A stretch of DNA of 64,000 bases from Mucilaginibacter rubeus (GTDB taxonomy: Bacteria > Bacteroidota > Bacteroidia > Sphingobacteriales > Sphingobacteriaceae): NCBI RefSeq assembly GCF_014643835.1, contig NZ_BMKD01000002.1, positions 310,001 through 374,000 on the forward strand, written 5' to 3'. The notes under the pieces were generated by a model. It was not told the origin of the DNA. It did no database searches and worked only from the letters and a program-made list of their open reading frames with translations. Position 1 is the first letter of the stretch. Each line of letters begins with the position of its first letter. A program made the translations under genes and the position numbers. Positions 44,400-54,091 of this stretch are shown here, piece after piece.

Positions 44400-45989
44400 T
44401 TATTTTTTTACTGTACTTGTATCCGGAACATTCAGGCGCATACAAAAATTGGTATAAAAGTTTTTGTCGGATGCGGTGAGCTGGAAGGCAGCACCATAAT
44501 AATTTTTCCAACCGGGGTCGCTGTTTTCAAAAGCATCGTAAAAAGGCCTTTTTAAATCGCGCTTTAATACAGGCTGCATGTTTTTAAAGTTAATAAAAAA
44601 GGCCACATTGCTCCTTTCGGCCAGCAAATTATCAAACTGGGTATACTGATCGGTTTTGCCTATGAATTTGCGGTTGAAGTAGGTGTCGTTATAACTTTCT
44701 AACTCGGATACCGAAGTGGCAAGTATGAGATAATTATCAATGATCATAAAGTAAGGTTTCCGAAAAATGCTGAATGCATCGCCCAATAAAAAGAAAGGCA
44801 GTTTTTCATAATTAAACTGGCCAACTTTATCAGTAACCATATTACTGATGTTCATCATCACCGGAAAAAGCTTTGAACCATCTTTAACAGAAATGATGGC
44901 AAATTTTTCAAAGTACCGCGTGGTAACTATCGCGAACTCGTTACCGAGCAGCTTTTCAAACTCAGGTTTTACAAACAGCCCTGCTTCTGATTTTACCTTG
45001 TTCAAAAGTTCATTCTTTTCCCTGCCCACTCCCGCTTTATCATGCCATTGTGAAAGGTCGGCCTCAAACTTTTTAGGATCTGAAACGGCGAAGCTTGTGC
45101 TGTAGGCAGTTGTAGCCGGGAAAATATCTTTTAAATGATTCTCGACAGGTTGCTGGGCCGAAAAAATGTTTAAATAACTGGTTGCATTATTTCGTTTAGT
45201 GGTGAACCCGTTAAACATCAAAGCATCGCTTTTATAATTTAAGTTTAATGCCGCATAGGCCGGCAGCATTCTAAAGCTCTTAAAAAGATCGGTAGTTTTA
45301 TTAAGGAACAGCTGATCAAAAAACGGGTTAAGCTGGTTGTAATTAATATAAAGATTGGCAAGTGAATTGGCGTTTTGCTGCTCAGGCAACGGTACAAAGC
45401 CATTATGGCCTTTATCCTGCTGGTAGATGGCGCTATGATCAACCAAATCTTTTGAAAAACTGCCCGAAAATATATTGTCGCCGGTTTTAATGAGGTAAAA
45501 ATGTTTATTGAGCGGCTTGACATATATATTATAACCCTGGCTTGCCGCTATCTGCATAGGCGTTATTTGTAAAGCGTTTTTGGCACTGCCTGTTAAATGA
45601 TTAAACATAGTTGCTGAAAAAGCTTTTGATGCTGAAGTGGTTACAAGCAAGTCTATATCATCATTATTTGTTGGATGAAGGGAAACGAAAATGTTTTGGC
45701 CTGCAAAAAACTGATCAAGCTGCGGAGAGGCAATGAGCAACTTGCGTAAGGTATCAAGTTCATGTAATTTGGCGGGGCCAACAAAAGTGCTCAAGAGCTG
45801 GTTGCCGGCAAAAATATCATAAAATCCCTTTTCATTACCAAACTCAAATACTGCCACCGCATTATCAGGAATAGCACGCATAACCTGCCCGGTACGCACT
45901 CCCGGCGGACTTAAATTTTTAAAATATAACACCGTTATCAGCACGGTAGCTATAATCAAAAATATAGTGGTTACTATCAGTCGTTTCAT
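44400..45989 (-). CDS. unrecognised membrane-anchored protein
   Basis: A 529-aa protein with one N-terminal hydrophobic segment (residues 5-23), so most of it lies outside the inner membrane. It has a repeated two-part look: YxxxYxQFDNLL and FNHLTGSAK-like stretches recall DUF3352 proteins, but I am unsure. No catalytic motif was seen. It lies between the DUF5723 gene and DUF423 (divergent). Function unknown. Confidence 0.75.
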   Translation of the reverse strand: MKRLIVTTIFLIIATVLITVLYFKNLSPPGVRTGQVMRAIPDNAVAVFEFGNEKGFYDIFAGNQLLSTFVGPAKLHELDTLRKLLIASPQLDQFFAGQNIFVSLHPTNNDDIDLLVTTSASKAFSATMFNHLTGSAKNALQITPMQIAASQGYNIYVKPLNKHFYLIKTGDNIFSGSFSKDLVDHSAIYQQDKGHNGFVPLPEQQNANSLANLYINYNQLNPFFDQLFLNKTTDLFKSFRMLPAYAALNLNYKSDALMFNGFTTKRNNATSYLNIFSAQQPVENHLKDIFPATTAYSTSFAVSDPKKFEADLSQWHDKAGVGREKNELLNKVKSEAGLFVKPEFEKLLGNEFAIVTTRYFEKFAIISVKDGSKLFPVMMNISNMVTDKVGQFNYEKLPFFLLGDAFSIFRKPYFMIIDNYLILATSVSELESYNDTYFNRKFIGKTDQYTQFDNLLAERSNVAFFINFKNMQPVLKRDLKRPFYDAFENSDPGWKNYYGAAFQLTASDKNFYTNFCMRLNVPDTSTVKK

Positions 45990-46075
45990 AGCAGGGGGCG
46001 TGCAGCAAATATAGAATTTTACCCCACGGCGTTAAAGTAATACTTTCAATTGGTTAACTTAGCTTTTTATATCGC

Positions 46076-46465
46076 ATGAACAAACAAATAATTATTACCG
46101 CTTCGTTTTTAGGTATGCTGGCCGTTATAACCGGCGCTTTTGGAGCCCACGGTTTAAAAGCATTGCTTGCTCCGGCCCAGCTTGAGGTTTGGCATACTGC
46201 TGTACAATACAACTTTTATCATGTATTTGCCCTGCTTTTTTTAGCGGTTTTTGCGCGCGAAAAGAGCGGGGGCTTAATATCGGCAGCTTACTACCTGTTC
46301 ACTTTCGGCATTATATTCTTTTCAGGTTCGCTGTACCTGTTGTCATGTCGCGATCTGCTTGGCTGGAACTGGCTTATAGCCATGGGGCCAATTACACCCA
46401 TTGGTGGTTTATTGTTTATTTTGGGCTGGTTGATGCTGGCATTAGCTGCTATCCGCAACAAATAA
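46076..46465 (+). CDS. DUF423 small membrane protein
   Basis: A 129-aa protein with four hydrophobic segments, of the YgdD/DUF423 family: GAFGAHGLKALL near the start, then WHTAVQYNFYHVFALLF and GPITPIGGLLFILGW. The function is unknown. It is 6 bases before priA on the same strand, so they are probably co-transcribed. Confidence 0.9.
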   Translation: MNKQIIITASFLGMLAVITGAFGAHGLKALLAPAQLEVWHTAVQYNFYHVFALLFLAVFAREKSGGLISAAYYLFTFGIIFFSGSLYLLSCRDLLGWNWLIAMGPITPIGGLLFILGWLMLALAAIRNK

Positions 46466-46471
46466 TAAACG

Positions 46472-48961
46472 ATGTTAGAGTTTGCCGAAATTGAACATAC
46501 CGATCGTGAAACACTTTTTGCCGAAGTGATTTTGCCATTGGCTATTTCAAAAAACTACACCTACCGGGTTCCTTATGAGCAAAATGATGCTATTGCTATT
46601 GGCAAAAGAGTGGTGGTGCAGTTCGGCAAAAGCAAGCTTTATACAGCTATTGTTAAAGAGATAGGTAAACTGGCGCCCGAAAAGTACGAAGCAAAATATA
46701 TCATCGAGATCCTGGATGACCGCCCGGTTGTAACTCCTAAGCAGCTCGAATTTTGGCAGTGGCTGGCAGATTACTATATGTGCAACATAGGCGAAGTTAT
46801 GAACGCCGCGCTGCCATCGGCATTGAAGCTGGCCAGCGAAACCCGCATCATGCTTAACCGGGAATATGAGATAGATAAAGCCACGCTTCACGATAAAGAG
46901 TTTTTAATTGTTGAAGCCCTCGAAATTCAACCGGAGCTTACCATAAGCGATATTACCAAGCTTTTGGGACAGAAAACTGTAATGCCGATATTGAAGCTGA
47001 TGTTTGAAAAAAACATCATCAACATATCCGAAGAAGTAAACGAACGTTATAAGCCCCGCAAACGCACTTTTATTACACTTAACCCGGTTTATAACAACCA
47101 GGATAATCTGCGGGAGCTATTCCCGATATTGGAAAAGCGCGCGCCTAAACAGGCCGATGCCCTATTAGCTTACATCAAGCTTTCCCGTCATCAAAAAAAC
47201 ATCACCAAAAACGAACTTATTGAAGAGAGCGGTGCAGGTGAATCAAGCATTAAATCGCTCATTGAAAAAGAGATCTTCTTTTCGGAAGACAGGAACGTTA
47301 GCCGCCTGCATTTTGAGGAAGAAGGAGAAGAAGGCAACAACTTTGAATTGAGCGAACAGCAAACGGAGGTACTTCAAAGTATCCGCGGGCAGTTTAAAGA
47401 AAAAGATGTAACGCTGTTGCATGGCGTAACCTCGTCAGGCAAAACACAATTATATGTAAGGCTGATAGAAGAGATTGTACGCAGCGGCAGACAGGTGCTT
47501 TACCTTTTGCCTGAAATAGCCCTAACAACACATATTATTGAAAGGCTACGGATGTATTTTGGTGCGGATATCGGTGTTTATCATTCGCGTTTTAATGACA
47601 ATGAGCGGGTTGAGGTTTGGCAGAAAGTTTTAAGCGGAGAGTATAAGATTGTGCTCGGCGCGCGGTCGTCCGTGTTTTTACCTTTTGCCGATCTGGGATT
47701 GATCATCGTTGATGAAGAACACGAAACATCATATAAGCAATTTGATCCGGCGCCGCGCTACAACGCACGCGACACCTCGATTTTTTTGGCTAACATGCAC
47801 CAGGGTAAAGTGCTTTTGGGTTCGGCCACGCCATCCTTTGAAAGCTACTATAACGCCCGCACTCACAAATACGGTTTTGCAGAGCTCACCGAACGCTTTG
47901 GCGGCGTTGAGCTGCCCGATGTGCAGGTTGTGAGCATCGCTCACGAAACCAAACAAAAAACTATCCAGTCGCACTTTACCAGCGTACTGATGGAAGGCAT
48001 CAAGCAGGCGCTTGAAAATAAAGAGCAGGTGATTTTATTCCAAAACCGCCGCGGATATGCCCCCATCCTGATGTGCAAAGTATGTGCTTATACTCCAAAA
48101 TGTATCAACTGCGATGTAAGCCTTACTTATCATAAAAGCAGCGGCAAACTGCATTGCCACTACTGCGGTTACAAGGAAGATACGCCATCCATATGCCCCG
48201 CCTGCGGATCTACCCATTTAGAATATAAAGGCTTCGGTACCGAAAAAATCGAAGACGAACTGAGCGTTTTATTGCCCGAAGCCCGGATTGCCCGGATGGA
48301 CCTTGATACTACGCGATCACGGAATTCCCTGCAAACTATCCTCAACGATCTGGAAGAGAAAAGGATAGATATATTGGTTGGCACCCAGATGGTGGCCAAA
48401 GGGCTTGATTTTTCAGATGTGACACTTATTGGTATTATTAATGCTGATAGCCTGCTGAAATTCCCTGACTATAGGGCAAATGAGCGTGGTTATCAACTAC
48501 TTGCACAGGTAAGCGGCAGGGCCGGCCGCCGGGGTAAGCAAGGCAAAGTAGTAGTGCAAACCTATGATATTTATCACCGGGTGTTGAAGCAGGTGATTGA
48601 TAACAACTACGCCGATCTTTATTTTACCGAGATGGAAGAGCGGAAAAGCTTTAAATACCCCCCCTTCTACCGGATCATTAACCTCGATATCAAGCATAAA
48701 AATCCCGATGTGCTCCATAACCAGGCAGAGTACCTTGGCGCACGGCTCCGGGAGCATTTTGGCGAGCGCGTGATTGGCCCGGAGCAGCCGCTCATTAGCA
48801 GGATCCGCAATTATTACATTAAAAGCATTATGCTCAAATTTGAGAAGGATGGGATCTCTATCATAAAAGCAAAAACTGTTTTAAGGGATGTGATCACTCA
48901 GTATTATACAACCAAACTTAGCACGGGCAGTATTGTACAGCCCGACGTTGATCCGTATTGA
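46472..48961 (+). CDS. priA: primosomal protein N', replication restart helicase
   Basis: An 829-aa helicase that restarts stalled forks. It has an N-terminal DNA-binding domain, Walker A GVTSSGKTQLY (~310), DEEH-type Walker B (VDEEHETSYKQ), and helicase motifs FQNRRGYAP, QMVAKGLDF and SGRAGRRG. The Zn-binding region has four CxxC pairs (CKVC, CINC, CHYC, CPAC). All motifs are intact. Confidence 0.97.
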   Translation: MLEFAEIEHTDRETLFAEVILPLAISKNYTYRVPYEQNDAIAIGKRVVVQFGKSKLYTAIVKEIGKLAPEKYEAKYIIEILDDRPVVTPKQLEFWQWLADYYMCNIGEVMNAALPSALKLASETRIMLNREYEIDKATLHDKEFLIVEALEIQPELTISDITKLLGQKTVMPILKLMFEKNIINISEEVNERYKPRKRTFITLNPVYNNQDNLRELFPILEKRAPKQADALLAYIKLSRHQKNITKNELIEESGAGESSIKSLIEKEIFFSEDRNVSRLHFEEEGEEGNNFELSEQQTEVLQSIRGQFKEKDVTLLHGVTSSGKTQLYVRLIEEIVRSGRQVLYLLPEIALTTHIIERLRMYFGADIGVYHSRFNDNERVEVWQKVLSGEYKIVLGARSSVFLPFADLGLIIVDEEHETSYKQFDPAPRYNARDTSIFLANMHQGKVLLGSATPSFESYYNARTHKYGFAELTERFGGVELPDVQVVSIAHETKQKTIQSHFTSVLMEGIKQALENKEQVILFQNRRGYAPILMCKVCAYTPKCINCDVSLTYHKSSGKLHCHYCGYKEDTPSICPACGSTHLEYKGFGTEKIEDELSVLLPEARIARMDLDTTRSRNSLQTILNDLEEKRIDILVGTQMVAKGLDFSDVTLIGIINADSLLKFPDYRANERGYQLLAQVSGRAGRRGKQGKVVVQTYDIYHRVLKQVIDNNYADLYFTEMEERKSFKYPPFYRIINLDIKHKNPDVLHNQAEYLGARLREHFGERVIGPEQPLISRIRNYYIKSIMLKFEKDGISIIKAKTVLRDVITQYYTTKLSTGSIVQPDVDPY

Positions 48962-49022
48962 TACAATCTTGAGTCGTGCCGGGCGGGAATTTTCTGATTA
49001 ACAAATTCTGTATCTTAGTTAA

Positions 49023-49796
49023 ATGCATATTGAACGCTTTACGCCCGGCGAAATACTAAAGCCTTTTATACGGCAATACGTTTTTATCGAGACTGCAAAT
49101 GATCTGGTCAATCGTATTTTGCCCGATACATCGCTGGTAATGGCATTCAGGTACGGTGGCAAGATTAGCGATATTACCGAGGCACATAGCGGTAAGCTTC
49201 CCTCTTCTTTGATCACCGGCTTAAAAAAATCGCCCAGGCTAATTAATTACGCATCAGGCACAGTCAATATGTTGGTTTTATTTAAAGCAGCCGGCGCGAC
49301 AGCGTTTTTCAAAAATCCGCTTCATGAATTGTTTGAAACAACTCTGCCGCTTGATAATTTTATTGACCGGTGTGAATTAGCGTTAATTGAAGAACAACTG
49401 GCAGAAGCTGCCAATAATCAGCAACGGGTAATCATCACCGAACAATTTCTGCTTAAACATATTGAAAGCCACAAACAGGACCAGTTGATCATATCTGCCC
49501 TGCAAAAGATCCGCTTATCAAAAGGCATGATCAAAATTAAGGACCTTGCCGATACACATTATATAAGCCAGGATGCATTTGAAAAACGCTTCAGGCGAGT
49601 GGTTGGTACTTCGCCAAAGCAGTTTTCCAATATTATTAAGATCAGGTCGTTAGTTGATAGTAAACCTAAAAACGTTTCGCTCAGCCAGGTAGCTTTAGAA
49701 GCCGGGTACTTTGATCAGCCGCATTTCAATAAGGAATTTAAACTGTTTACAGGGTTAACCCCTACCGATTTCTTTAAAATACCGCAAGCCTGGTAA
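49023..49796 (+). CDS. AraC-family transcriptional regulator
   Basis: A 257-aa regulator. The N-terminal domain looks like the DUF6597-type sensor (FTPGEILKPFIRQYVFIE). The C-terminal AraC domain has the two helix-turn-helix segments (IKDLADTHYISQDAFEKRFR and VALEAGYFDQPHFNKEFKLFTG). The next gene is a monooxygenase-like protein 66 bases on, which is a likely target. Effector unknown. Confidence 0.88.
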   Translation: MHIERFTPGEILKPFIRQYVFIETANDLVNRILPDTSLVMAFRYGGKISDITEAHSGKLPSSLITGLKKSPRLINYASGTVNMLVLFKAAGATAFFKNPLHELFETTLPLDNFIDRCELALIEEQLAEAANNQQRVIITEQFLLKHIESHKQDQLIISALQKIRLSKGMIKIKDLADTHYISQDAFEKRFRRVVGTSPKQFSNIIKIRSLVDSKPKNVSLSQVALEAGYFDQPHFNKEFKLFTGLTPTDFFKIPQAW

Positions 49797-49862
49797 ATCA
49801 ATGATTTTTTACAAGTATTGAGCTTTCATTATCCCGATTTTTGAAGAAAAACAAGGATAATC

Positions 49863-50177
49863 ATGAAACAGATATTTATAGATCAATTTATTGTTCCCGC
49901 AACAGCTCAACATGAATTTAAAGAACGCATGAAAGTCAACAGGGATTTTATTAAAAAACTTGAGGGCTTTATTGAAGACAGGGCTTTTGAACGTTATGAT
50001 GAGCAAGGCAACCTCATTTGCATTACAACTGCCATTTGGCAAAACGAACATGTTTTGCAAAAGGCTAAAGAAGCAGTGCAGCAGCTATATCAGCAACAGG
50101 GCTTTGATATGAAGGCGATGTTGCAAAGGCTAAAGGTAAGCATGGAAAGGAACACTTACCGGGAGATTGCCGATTAG
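49863..50177 (+). CDS. antibiotic biosynthesis monooxygenase-domain protein
   Basis: A 104-aa single-domain protein of the ABM/dimeric alpha-beta barrel type: IDQFIVPATAQHEFKERMKVNRDFIKKLEGF resembles the family start, and WQNEHVLQKAKE the end. Such proteins are often cofactor-less oxygenases or haem-degrading enzymes. It follows an AraC regulator. Specific function unknown. Confidence 0.75.
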   Translation: MKQIFIDQFIVPATAQHEFKERMKVNRDFIKKLEGFIEDRAFERYDEQGNLICITTAIWQNEHVLQKAKEAVQQLYQQQGFDMKAMLQRLKVSMERNTYREIAD

Positions 50178-50319
50178 AAACCAGCAACATATAATCAACA
50201 CATAAAACGTTTTATATTGAATTAAAAGAACAGGCAAATATTACCCGGCCTAATTTTGCCGGGTAAGCCCGTTTTGTAATTTAATTTCTGATAGATTTGT
50301 GTTACGATTATAGTGTTTT

Positions 50320-51765
50320 ATGACAATAACCAACTCCGATTTTAAAATAGATGTAACCTCCGAAATTGGCACACTCCGCACTTTGCTTATTCATAGTCCG
50401 GATAGCGGTTTGGGCAAAGTTGTGCCTTCAAAGGCGCAGGACTGGCTTTTTGAAGATATAATTCACCTGGATACGGTACGCAGGAATGAATACGATTACT
50501 ACGTAAAGCTGTTGCTCTATTTTCTTGACCCGGATAAAATAAAAGGCAAGCTGCATCAAATTGATGATGAAGCTACCCGCCGTTCGTTTTTTAAACCTGA
50601 TAATGCAGGCTTCCATTCATCAGATAAGGTTATCGAGATCCAAACCCTGTTAGCCGATATTTTACAGCAGCCGGATATCCGTAAAAAACTGGTAGCTTCT
50701 GTATGCGCGGTTGAAAGCTGCAATTACCGTTTACAACAGCAGCTTACCGATACCGACCCGATTGAGCTGGCCAAGATCTTTATTTCGGGCTCGTTAACAA
50801 CTGAAGAAATGATCTTTGCCCCTATCCCCAACCTTATTTTTTCGAGGGATCTGGGTATAGCAGTGAATAATCATATGCTGCTCAACAAGCCGGCAAAGAA
50901 AGCCCGTTTCCGCGAAACTTTGCTGATGCGTTACATATTTTTCAATCATCCGCTGTTTGAGGCTTATCGCGATAATATTTTGGAAATTCCTGAAACCGCG
51001 CAGCATTTTTTACGCCCGGGCGAAGATGCTGAAGGACGCACAACTTTAGAAGGCGGCGATGTGATGATGGTTAGTCCTGATCATTTAGTGATTGGCTGCA
51101 GCGAGCGGACATCTGTCAGCGGGGCTAATGAAGCTATCAGGCTGTTGTTTGAGCACGATGTAGTGAAGAAGGTAACCATCGTAAAAATCCCAAACAAGCG
51201 TGATTATATGCATATAGATACTGTATTCACACAGGTAAAACGCGATACCTGGGTGTTGCTCCGCTCGCTTGCGGTGGCCGAAGCCCCCATTGAAGAACGG
51301 GAGCCGATATCATGGTTTGCCGATAAAAAACAAAAAGAACGGGCGGAAATTGTACAGTTTGAAAAAGATGAAAAACCAAGGCTATTTGGTTGTATTGAGG
51401 ACCTGCTTTCCGACATCAGCGAGAACGATCTCAAAAGCGGTGTAAAAACAAAATTTATTTACTCGGGCAACAACACCTTTCCCTTTGATGCCCGTGAACA
51501 ATGGACAGACTCCTGCAACCTGCTTGCCCTAAAAGAAGGCGTTGTTGTTGGATATGATCGGAATGATAAAACTGTAGAGGCTTTTAAAGAAGGCGGTTTT
51601 AATGTGATCCGGGTAGCCGAACTGCTTCAAAAATTTGAGAATAATGAACTTGATCCGCAAAGTTTGACTGATACGCTGATATTAATGCCTTCAGCCGAAC
51701 TTTCCCGTGCCCGCGGTGGTTTCCATTGCATGAGCATGCCGGTATTCAGGGACACTGTAATTTAA
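50320..51765 (+). CDS. arginine deiminase-family protein
   Basis: A 481-aa guanidine-modifying enzyme. It has the family motifs: SRD at 175-177 (IFSRDLG), EGGD at 244-247, HID at 298-300 (MHIDTVF), and the catalytic Cys470 in RGGFHCMSMP. It would hydrolyse arginine to citrulline and ammonia. It is longer than classical ArcA (~410 aa), with an extra stretch near 300-380. It is followed by CtlX, a citrulline-linked homologue, so the pair may break down arginine. Confidence 0.8.
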   Translation: MTITNSDFKIDVTSEIGTLRTLLIHSPDSGLGKVVPSKAQDWLFEDIIHLDTVRRNEYDYYVKLLLYFLDPDKIKGKLHQIDDEATRRSFFKPDNAGFHSSDKVIEIQTLLADILQQPDIRKKLVASVCAVESCNYRLQQQLTDTDPIELAKIFISGSLTTEEMIFAPIPNLIFSRDLGIAVNNHMLLNKPAKKARFRETLLMRYIFFNHPLFEAYRDNILEIPETAQHFLRPGEDAEGRTTLEGGDVMMVSPDHLVIGCSERTSVSGANEAIRLLFEHDVVKKVTIVKIPNKRDYMHIDTVFTQVKRDTWVLLRSLAVAEAPIEEREPISWFADKKQKERAEIVQFEKDEKPRLFGCIEDLLSDISENDLKSGVKTKFIYSGNNTFPFDAREQWTDSCNLLALKEGVVVGYDRNDKTVEAFKEGGFNVIRVAELLQKFENNELDPQSLTDTLILMPSAELSRARGGFHCMSMPVFRDTVI

Positions 51766-51769
51766 TTTA

Positions 51770-51848
51770 TCATTGAGTCATCTGTTCATTAAGTCATTGC
51801 TTTGCATGATTTAAAAAAAATGACTCAATGACTCAATGAAATAATGAC
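51770..51848. repeat. TGACTCAATGA inverted repeat
   Basis: TCATTGAGTCATCTG... on the left and AATGACTCAATGACTCAATG on the right form a degenerate inverted repeat. It covers the gap between the deiminase and ctlX, and the upstream ATG of ctlX lies in it. Confidence 0.65.
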
Positions 51849-51855
51849 AAAAATC

Positions 51856-52773
51856 ATGAGTCAATCAACATCACATATATTAATGATCCGCCCGGTTAAT
51901 TTCGGGTTTAACGAAGAAACCGCTGCAAGCAATGCTTTCCAAAACCCTGATGCCGAAAAAAATGGCGTACAGGAAAGAGCCTTGAGTGAGTTTAATAGTA
52001 TGGTTAACATTTTGCGCCATAATGGCGTAGATGTTAGCGTTGTAGATGACACCCCACAGCCCTATACACCCGATTCAATATTTCCTAACAACTGGGTATC
52101 TTTTCACAACGATGGCGGCATTTTCCTTTACCCCATGCAGGCCGAAAACCGCCGGCTTGAGCGCAGGGAAGATATCATAACTGACCTGGAGGATAAATTT
52201 AAAGTAGCCCATGTAATTGACCTGAGCCGTTTTGAGCACGAGCACCGCTTTCTGGAAGGCACCGGCAGCATGGTACTTGACAGGGAGAATAAAATAGCAT
52301 ACGCCTGTTTGTCTCCCCGAACAGATAAAGATGTGCTTAATTATTTCTGTGAGCAATCGGGTTATCAGCCCATTAGTTTTGAAGCTGTAGATGAAAAAGG
52401 CAAGGCTATTTATCATACCAATGTATTGATGTGCATCGGCAGCCGGTTCGCGGTGATCTGCCTAAACAGTATTCCTAACCCGCATGAAAGAATAACGGTT
52501 ATCGAATCGTTAAAATCATCGCACAAAGAAATTAATGAAATCACTTTTGAGCAGATGAGCCAGTTTGCAGGCAATATGCTGGAGGTGCAGAACAAAGCCG
52601 GTGATACTTTGATCGTGATGTCGCAAAATGCTTTTAGCGCTTTAACTGAGGCGCAGCGTTCCGCTTTACAACAGTATGGCAAATTGGTTCATGCTGATAT
52701 CAATACCATTGAAACAAACGGCGGCGGCAGCGCAAGGTGTATGATGGCAGAGGTGCATTTACCGACTATTTAA
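51856..52773 (+). CDS. ctlX: citrulline utilization hydrolase, CtlX type
   Basis: A ~305-aa protein of the amidinotransferase/deiminase fold. Motifs are HILMIRPVNF at the start, FPNNWVSFHNDG, EGTGSMVLDR, YHTNVLMCIG and the Cys in GGGSARCMMAEVHLP. I chose ATG 51856 (MSQSTSHILM). The ATG at 51844 is also possible and lies in a repeat. It follows a deiminase, which supports an arginine/citrulline role, but the exact reaction is not shown here. Confidence 0.8.
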   Translation: MSQSTSHILMIRPVNFGFNEETAASNAFQNPDAEKNGVQERALSEFNSMVNILRHNGVDVSVVDDTPQPYTPDSIFPNNWVSFHNDGGIFLYPMQAENRRLERREDIITDLEDKFKVAHVIDLSRFEHEHRFLEGTGSMVLDRENKIAYACLSPRTDKDVLNYFCEQSGYQPISFEAVDEKGKAIYHTNVLMCIGSRFAVICLNSIPNPHERITVIESLKSSHKEINEITFEQMSQFAGNMLEVQNKAGDTLIVMSQNAFSALTEAQRSALQQYGKLVHADINTIETNGGGSARCMMAEVHLPTI

Positions 52774-52883
52774 CTTAGCAGCTATCGAGCGAAGGCACTG
52801 CAGAGATAAAGAATTATCATTATGACGATATGCATAAGCAGGTACTTATCCTTAAACATACGTTATTAATTAGGATTTTTTAC

Positions 52884-52920
52884 TAACGAATAAGCCCCTT
52901 CGTCAGGGGCCTATTCGTTA
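52884..52920. terminator. stem-loop between ctlX and the TPR gene
   Basis: TAACGAATAAGCCCCT pairs with AGGGGCCTATTCGTTA (one mismatch) around a 5-nt loop. It is symmetric between convergent genes and has an oligo-T run on the upstream side, so it could end either transcript. Confidence 0.6.
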
Positions 52921-52947
52921 AGTATCCAATTAAACAGCTATTTAAGT

Positions 52948-53469
52948 TTATTCTGTAATGAAATAGAGGTAAGCCTGTTTTTGCTTCATTTTTGAGCGTA
53001 CGCGTTTAAAACTATCTTCAATGTCTTTACGCTCGTCTTTTTCGGTCACTTCCATAAAGGCTTCCTGGTAATAGCCTAAGGATTTATTCCAGTCCTTTTG
53101 CTTTTCATAAAATAAACCAAGCAGCTCAAAGGTGCGGGCCTTGTTCACTCCCGGTGTGGTTAAAGCCTGGGCCGAAATTGTTGAAACCAGCTTATCCATT
53201 CCCAGGAATACTACCAGGTCAAGATAATGGGTGTAATTATCCGGAAAAGATGGCTCCAGCTCCATACAGGTTTTAAAATGATAACCTGCGGTTTGGTAAT
53301 CCTGGATCTTGTAATAGTAGATCATCCCTAACTGGTAATGCGCCCTTGCAAAAAATGGCTCATCTGTAATGATCTGGTTTAATATGTTTAAGCCCTTAGG
53401 TGTCTCTCCGAACGATAGTTCATCAACAGCCTGGAGGTACTTTTCTTCTATTGAATAATAATTGTCCAT
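52948..53469 (-). CDS. tetratricopeptide repeat protein
   Basis: A 173-aa cytosolic-looking protein (no signal peptide) with three to four TPR helices: ARAHYQLGMIYYY, AGYHFKTCMELEP, and KARTFELLGLFYEKQKDWNKSLGYYQEAF. TPR proteins are interaction scaffolds; the partner is unknown. It is a single gene, convergent to ctlX. Confidence 0.82.
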   Translation of the reverse strand: MDNYYSIEEKYLQAVDELSFGETPKGLNILNQIITDEPFFARAHYQLGMIYYYKIQDYQTAGYHFKTCMELEPSFPDNYTHYLDLVVFLGMDKLVSTISAQALTTPGVNKARTFELLGLFYEKQKDWNKSLGYYQEAFMEVTEKDERKDIEDSFKRVRSKMKQKQAYLYFITE

Positions 53470-53811
53470 ATAAATTTCAAATTCAGTTAGGCTTACGTTT
53501 ATGTAAGGCTTAATGTTATACTAATGTGGTAAATGCAGGATCGGTTTGGATGCTTCGAAAGCACTACACCGGAGTAGAGAAGAGAATTATCGACACAAAA
53601 CCCTTCTGCTGTGACACCATGGGCCACATTATTGTTGAGCAGATTGATTTATTAAACAGCATCGGTTTGTACTTTATGAATACAAACTTACAATTATTGA
53701 ACGAGAAAAGCAAGAGAGGAAGTGTTCATGCACAGCCCAATACCCTGTGCATGAGGTTTATTGCCTTTATATGACTTGAAAAAGCAATGTAAAAAAAATA
53801 GCAGCCTAAAA
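53470..53811. other. non-coding gap with a hairpin
   Basis: No convincing gene is seen; an 82-codon GTG frame here looks like chance. A perfect 9-bp hairpin, CATGCACAG...CTGTGCATG, lies at 53727-53753. A smaller imperfect stem lies near 53491. Could hold an unrecognised small RNA. Confidence 0.4.
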
Positions 53812-54057
53812 TTAAGCTGCTATTGCATTTTGTTTAACCGCCTCAATCAGGAAGTTGTTTTTTAATTCTTTTTCAGAGATCATTACGCTGAAATCATCAA
53901 ACTTAACGCCATGTTCAAGCGGGTAAAGTACATAGCCGCGTTTAAGGGCATCATATGCGCCAAGTTCAAATATTTCGTCGTGCTTTTTGCCTTTTATTTT
54001 CGCACCGCTTACTAACTGGTAAGCGTCGGATATGGTTTCAAAATTATTGTTTTTCAT
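53812..54057 (-). CDS. small unrecognised protein
   Basis: An 81-codon frame (80 aa) starting at ATG 54057 (MKNNNFETISDAYQLVSGAK). It is charged and probably helical at its end (SEKELKNNFLIEAVKQNAIAA). It follows the ABC transporter genes by 34 bases on the same strand. A longer version from an ATG at 54099 would overlap the ATPase gene. No family recognised. Confidence 0.6.
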   Translation of the reverse strand: MKNNNFETISDAYQLVSGAKIKGKKHDEIFELGAYDALKRGYVLYPLEHGVKFDDFSVMISEKELKNNFLIEAVKQNAIAA

Positions 54058-54091
54058 AGTACAGGTAGCTATGCAATTACTTTGCCAATTT

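Noticed and set aside
53526-53774. 82-codon GTG ORF
   Set aside because: Non-ATG start, no family likeness, and its end lies in a hairpin; chance frame more likely.
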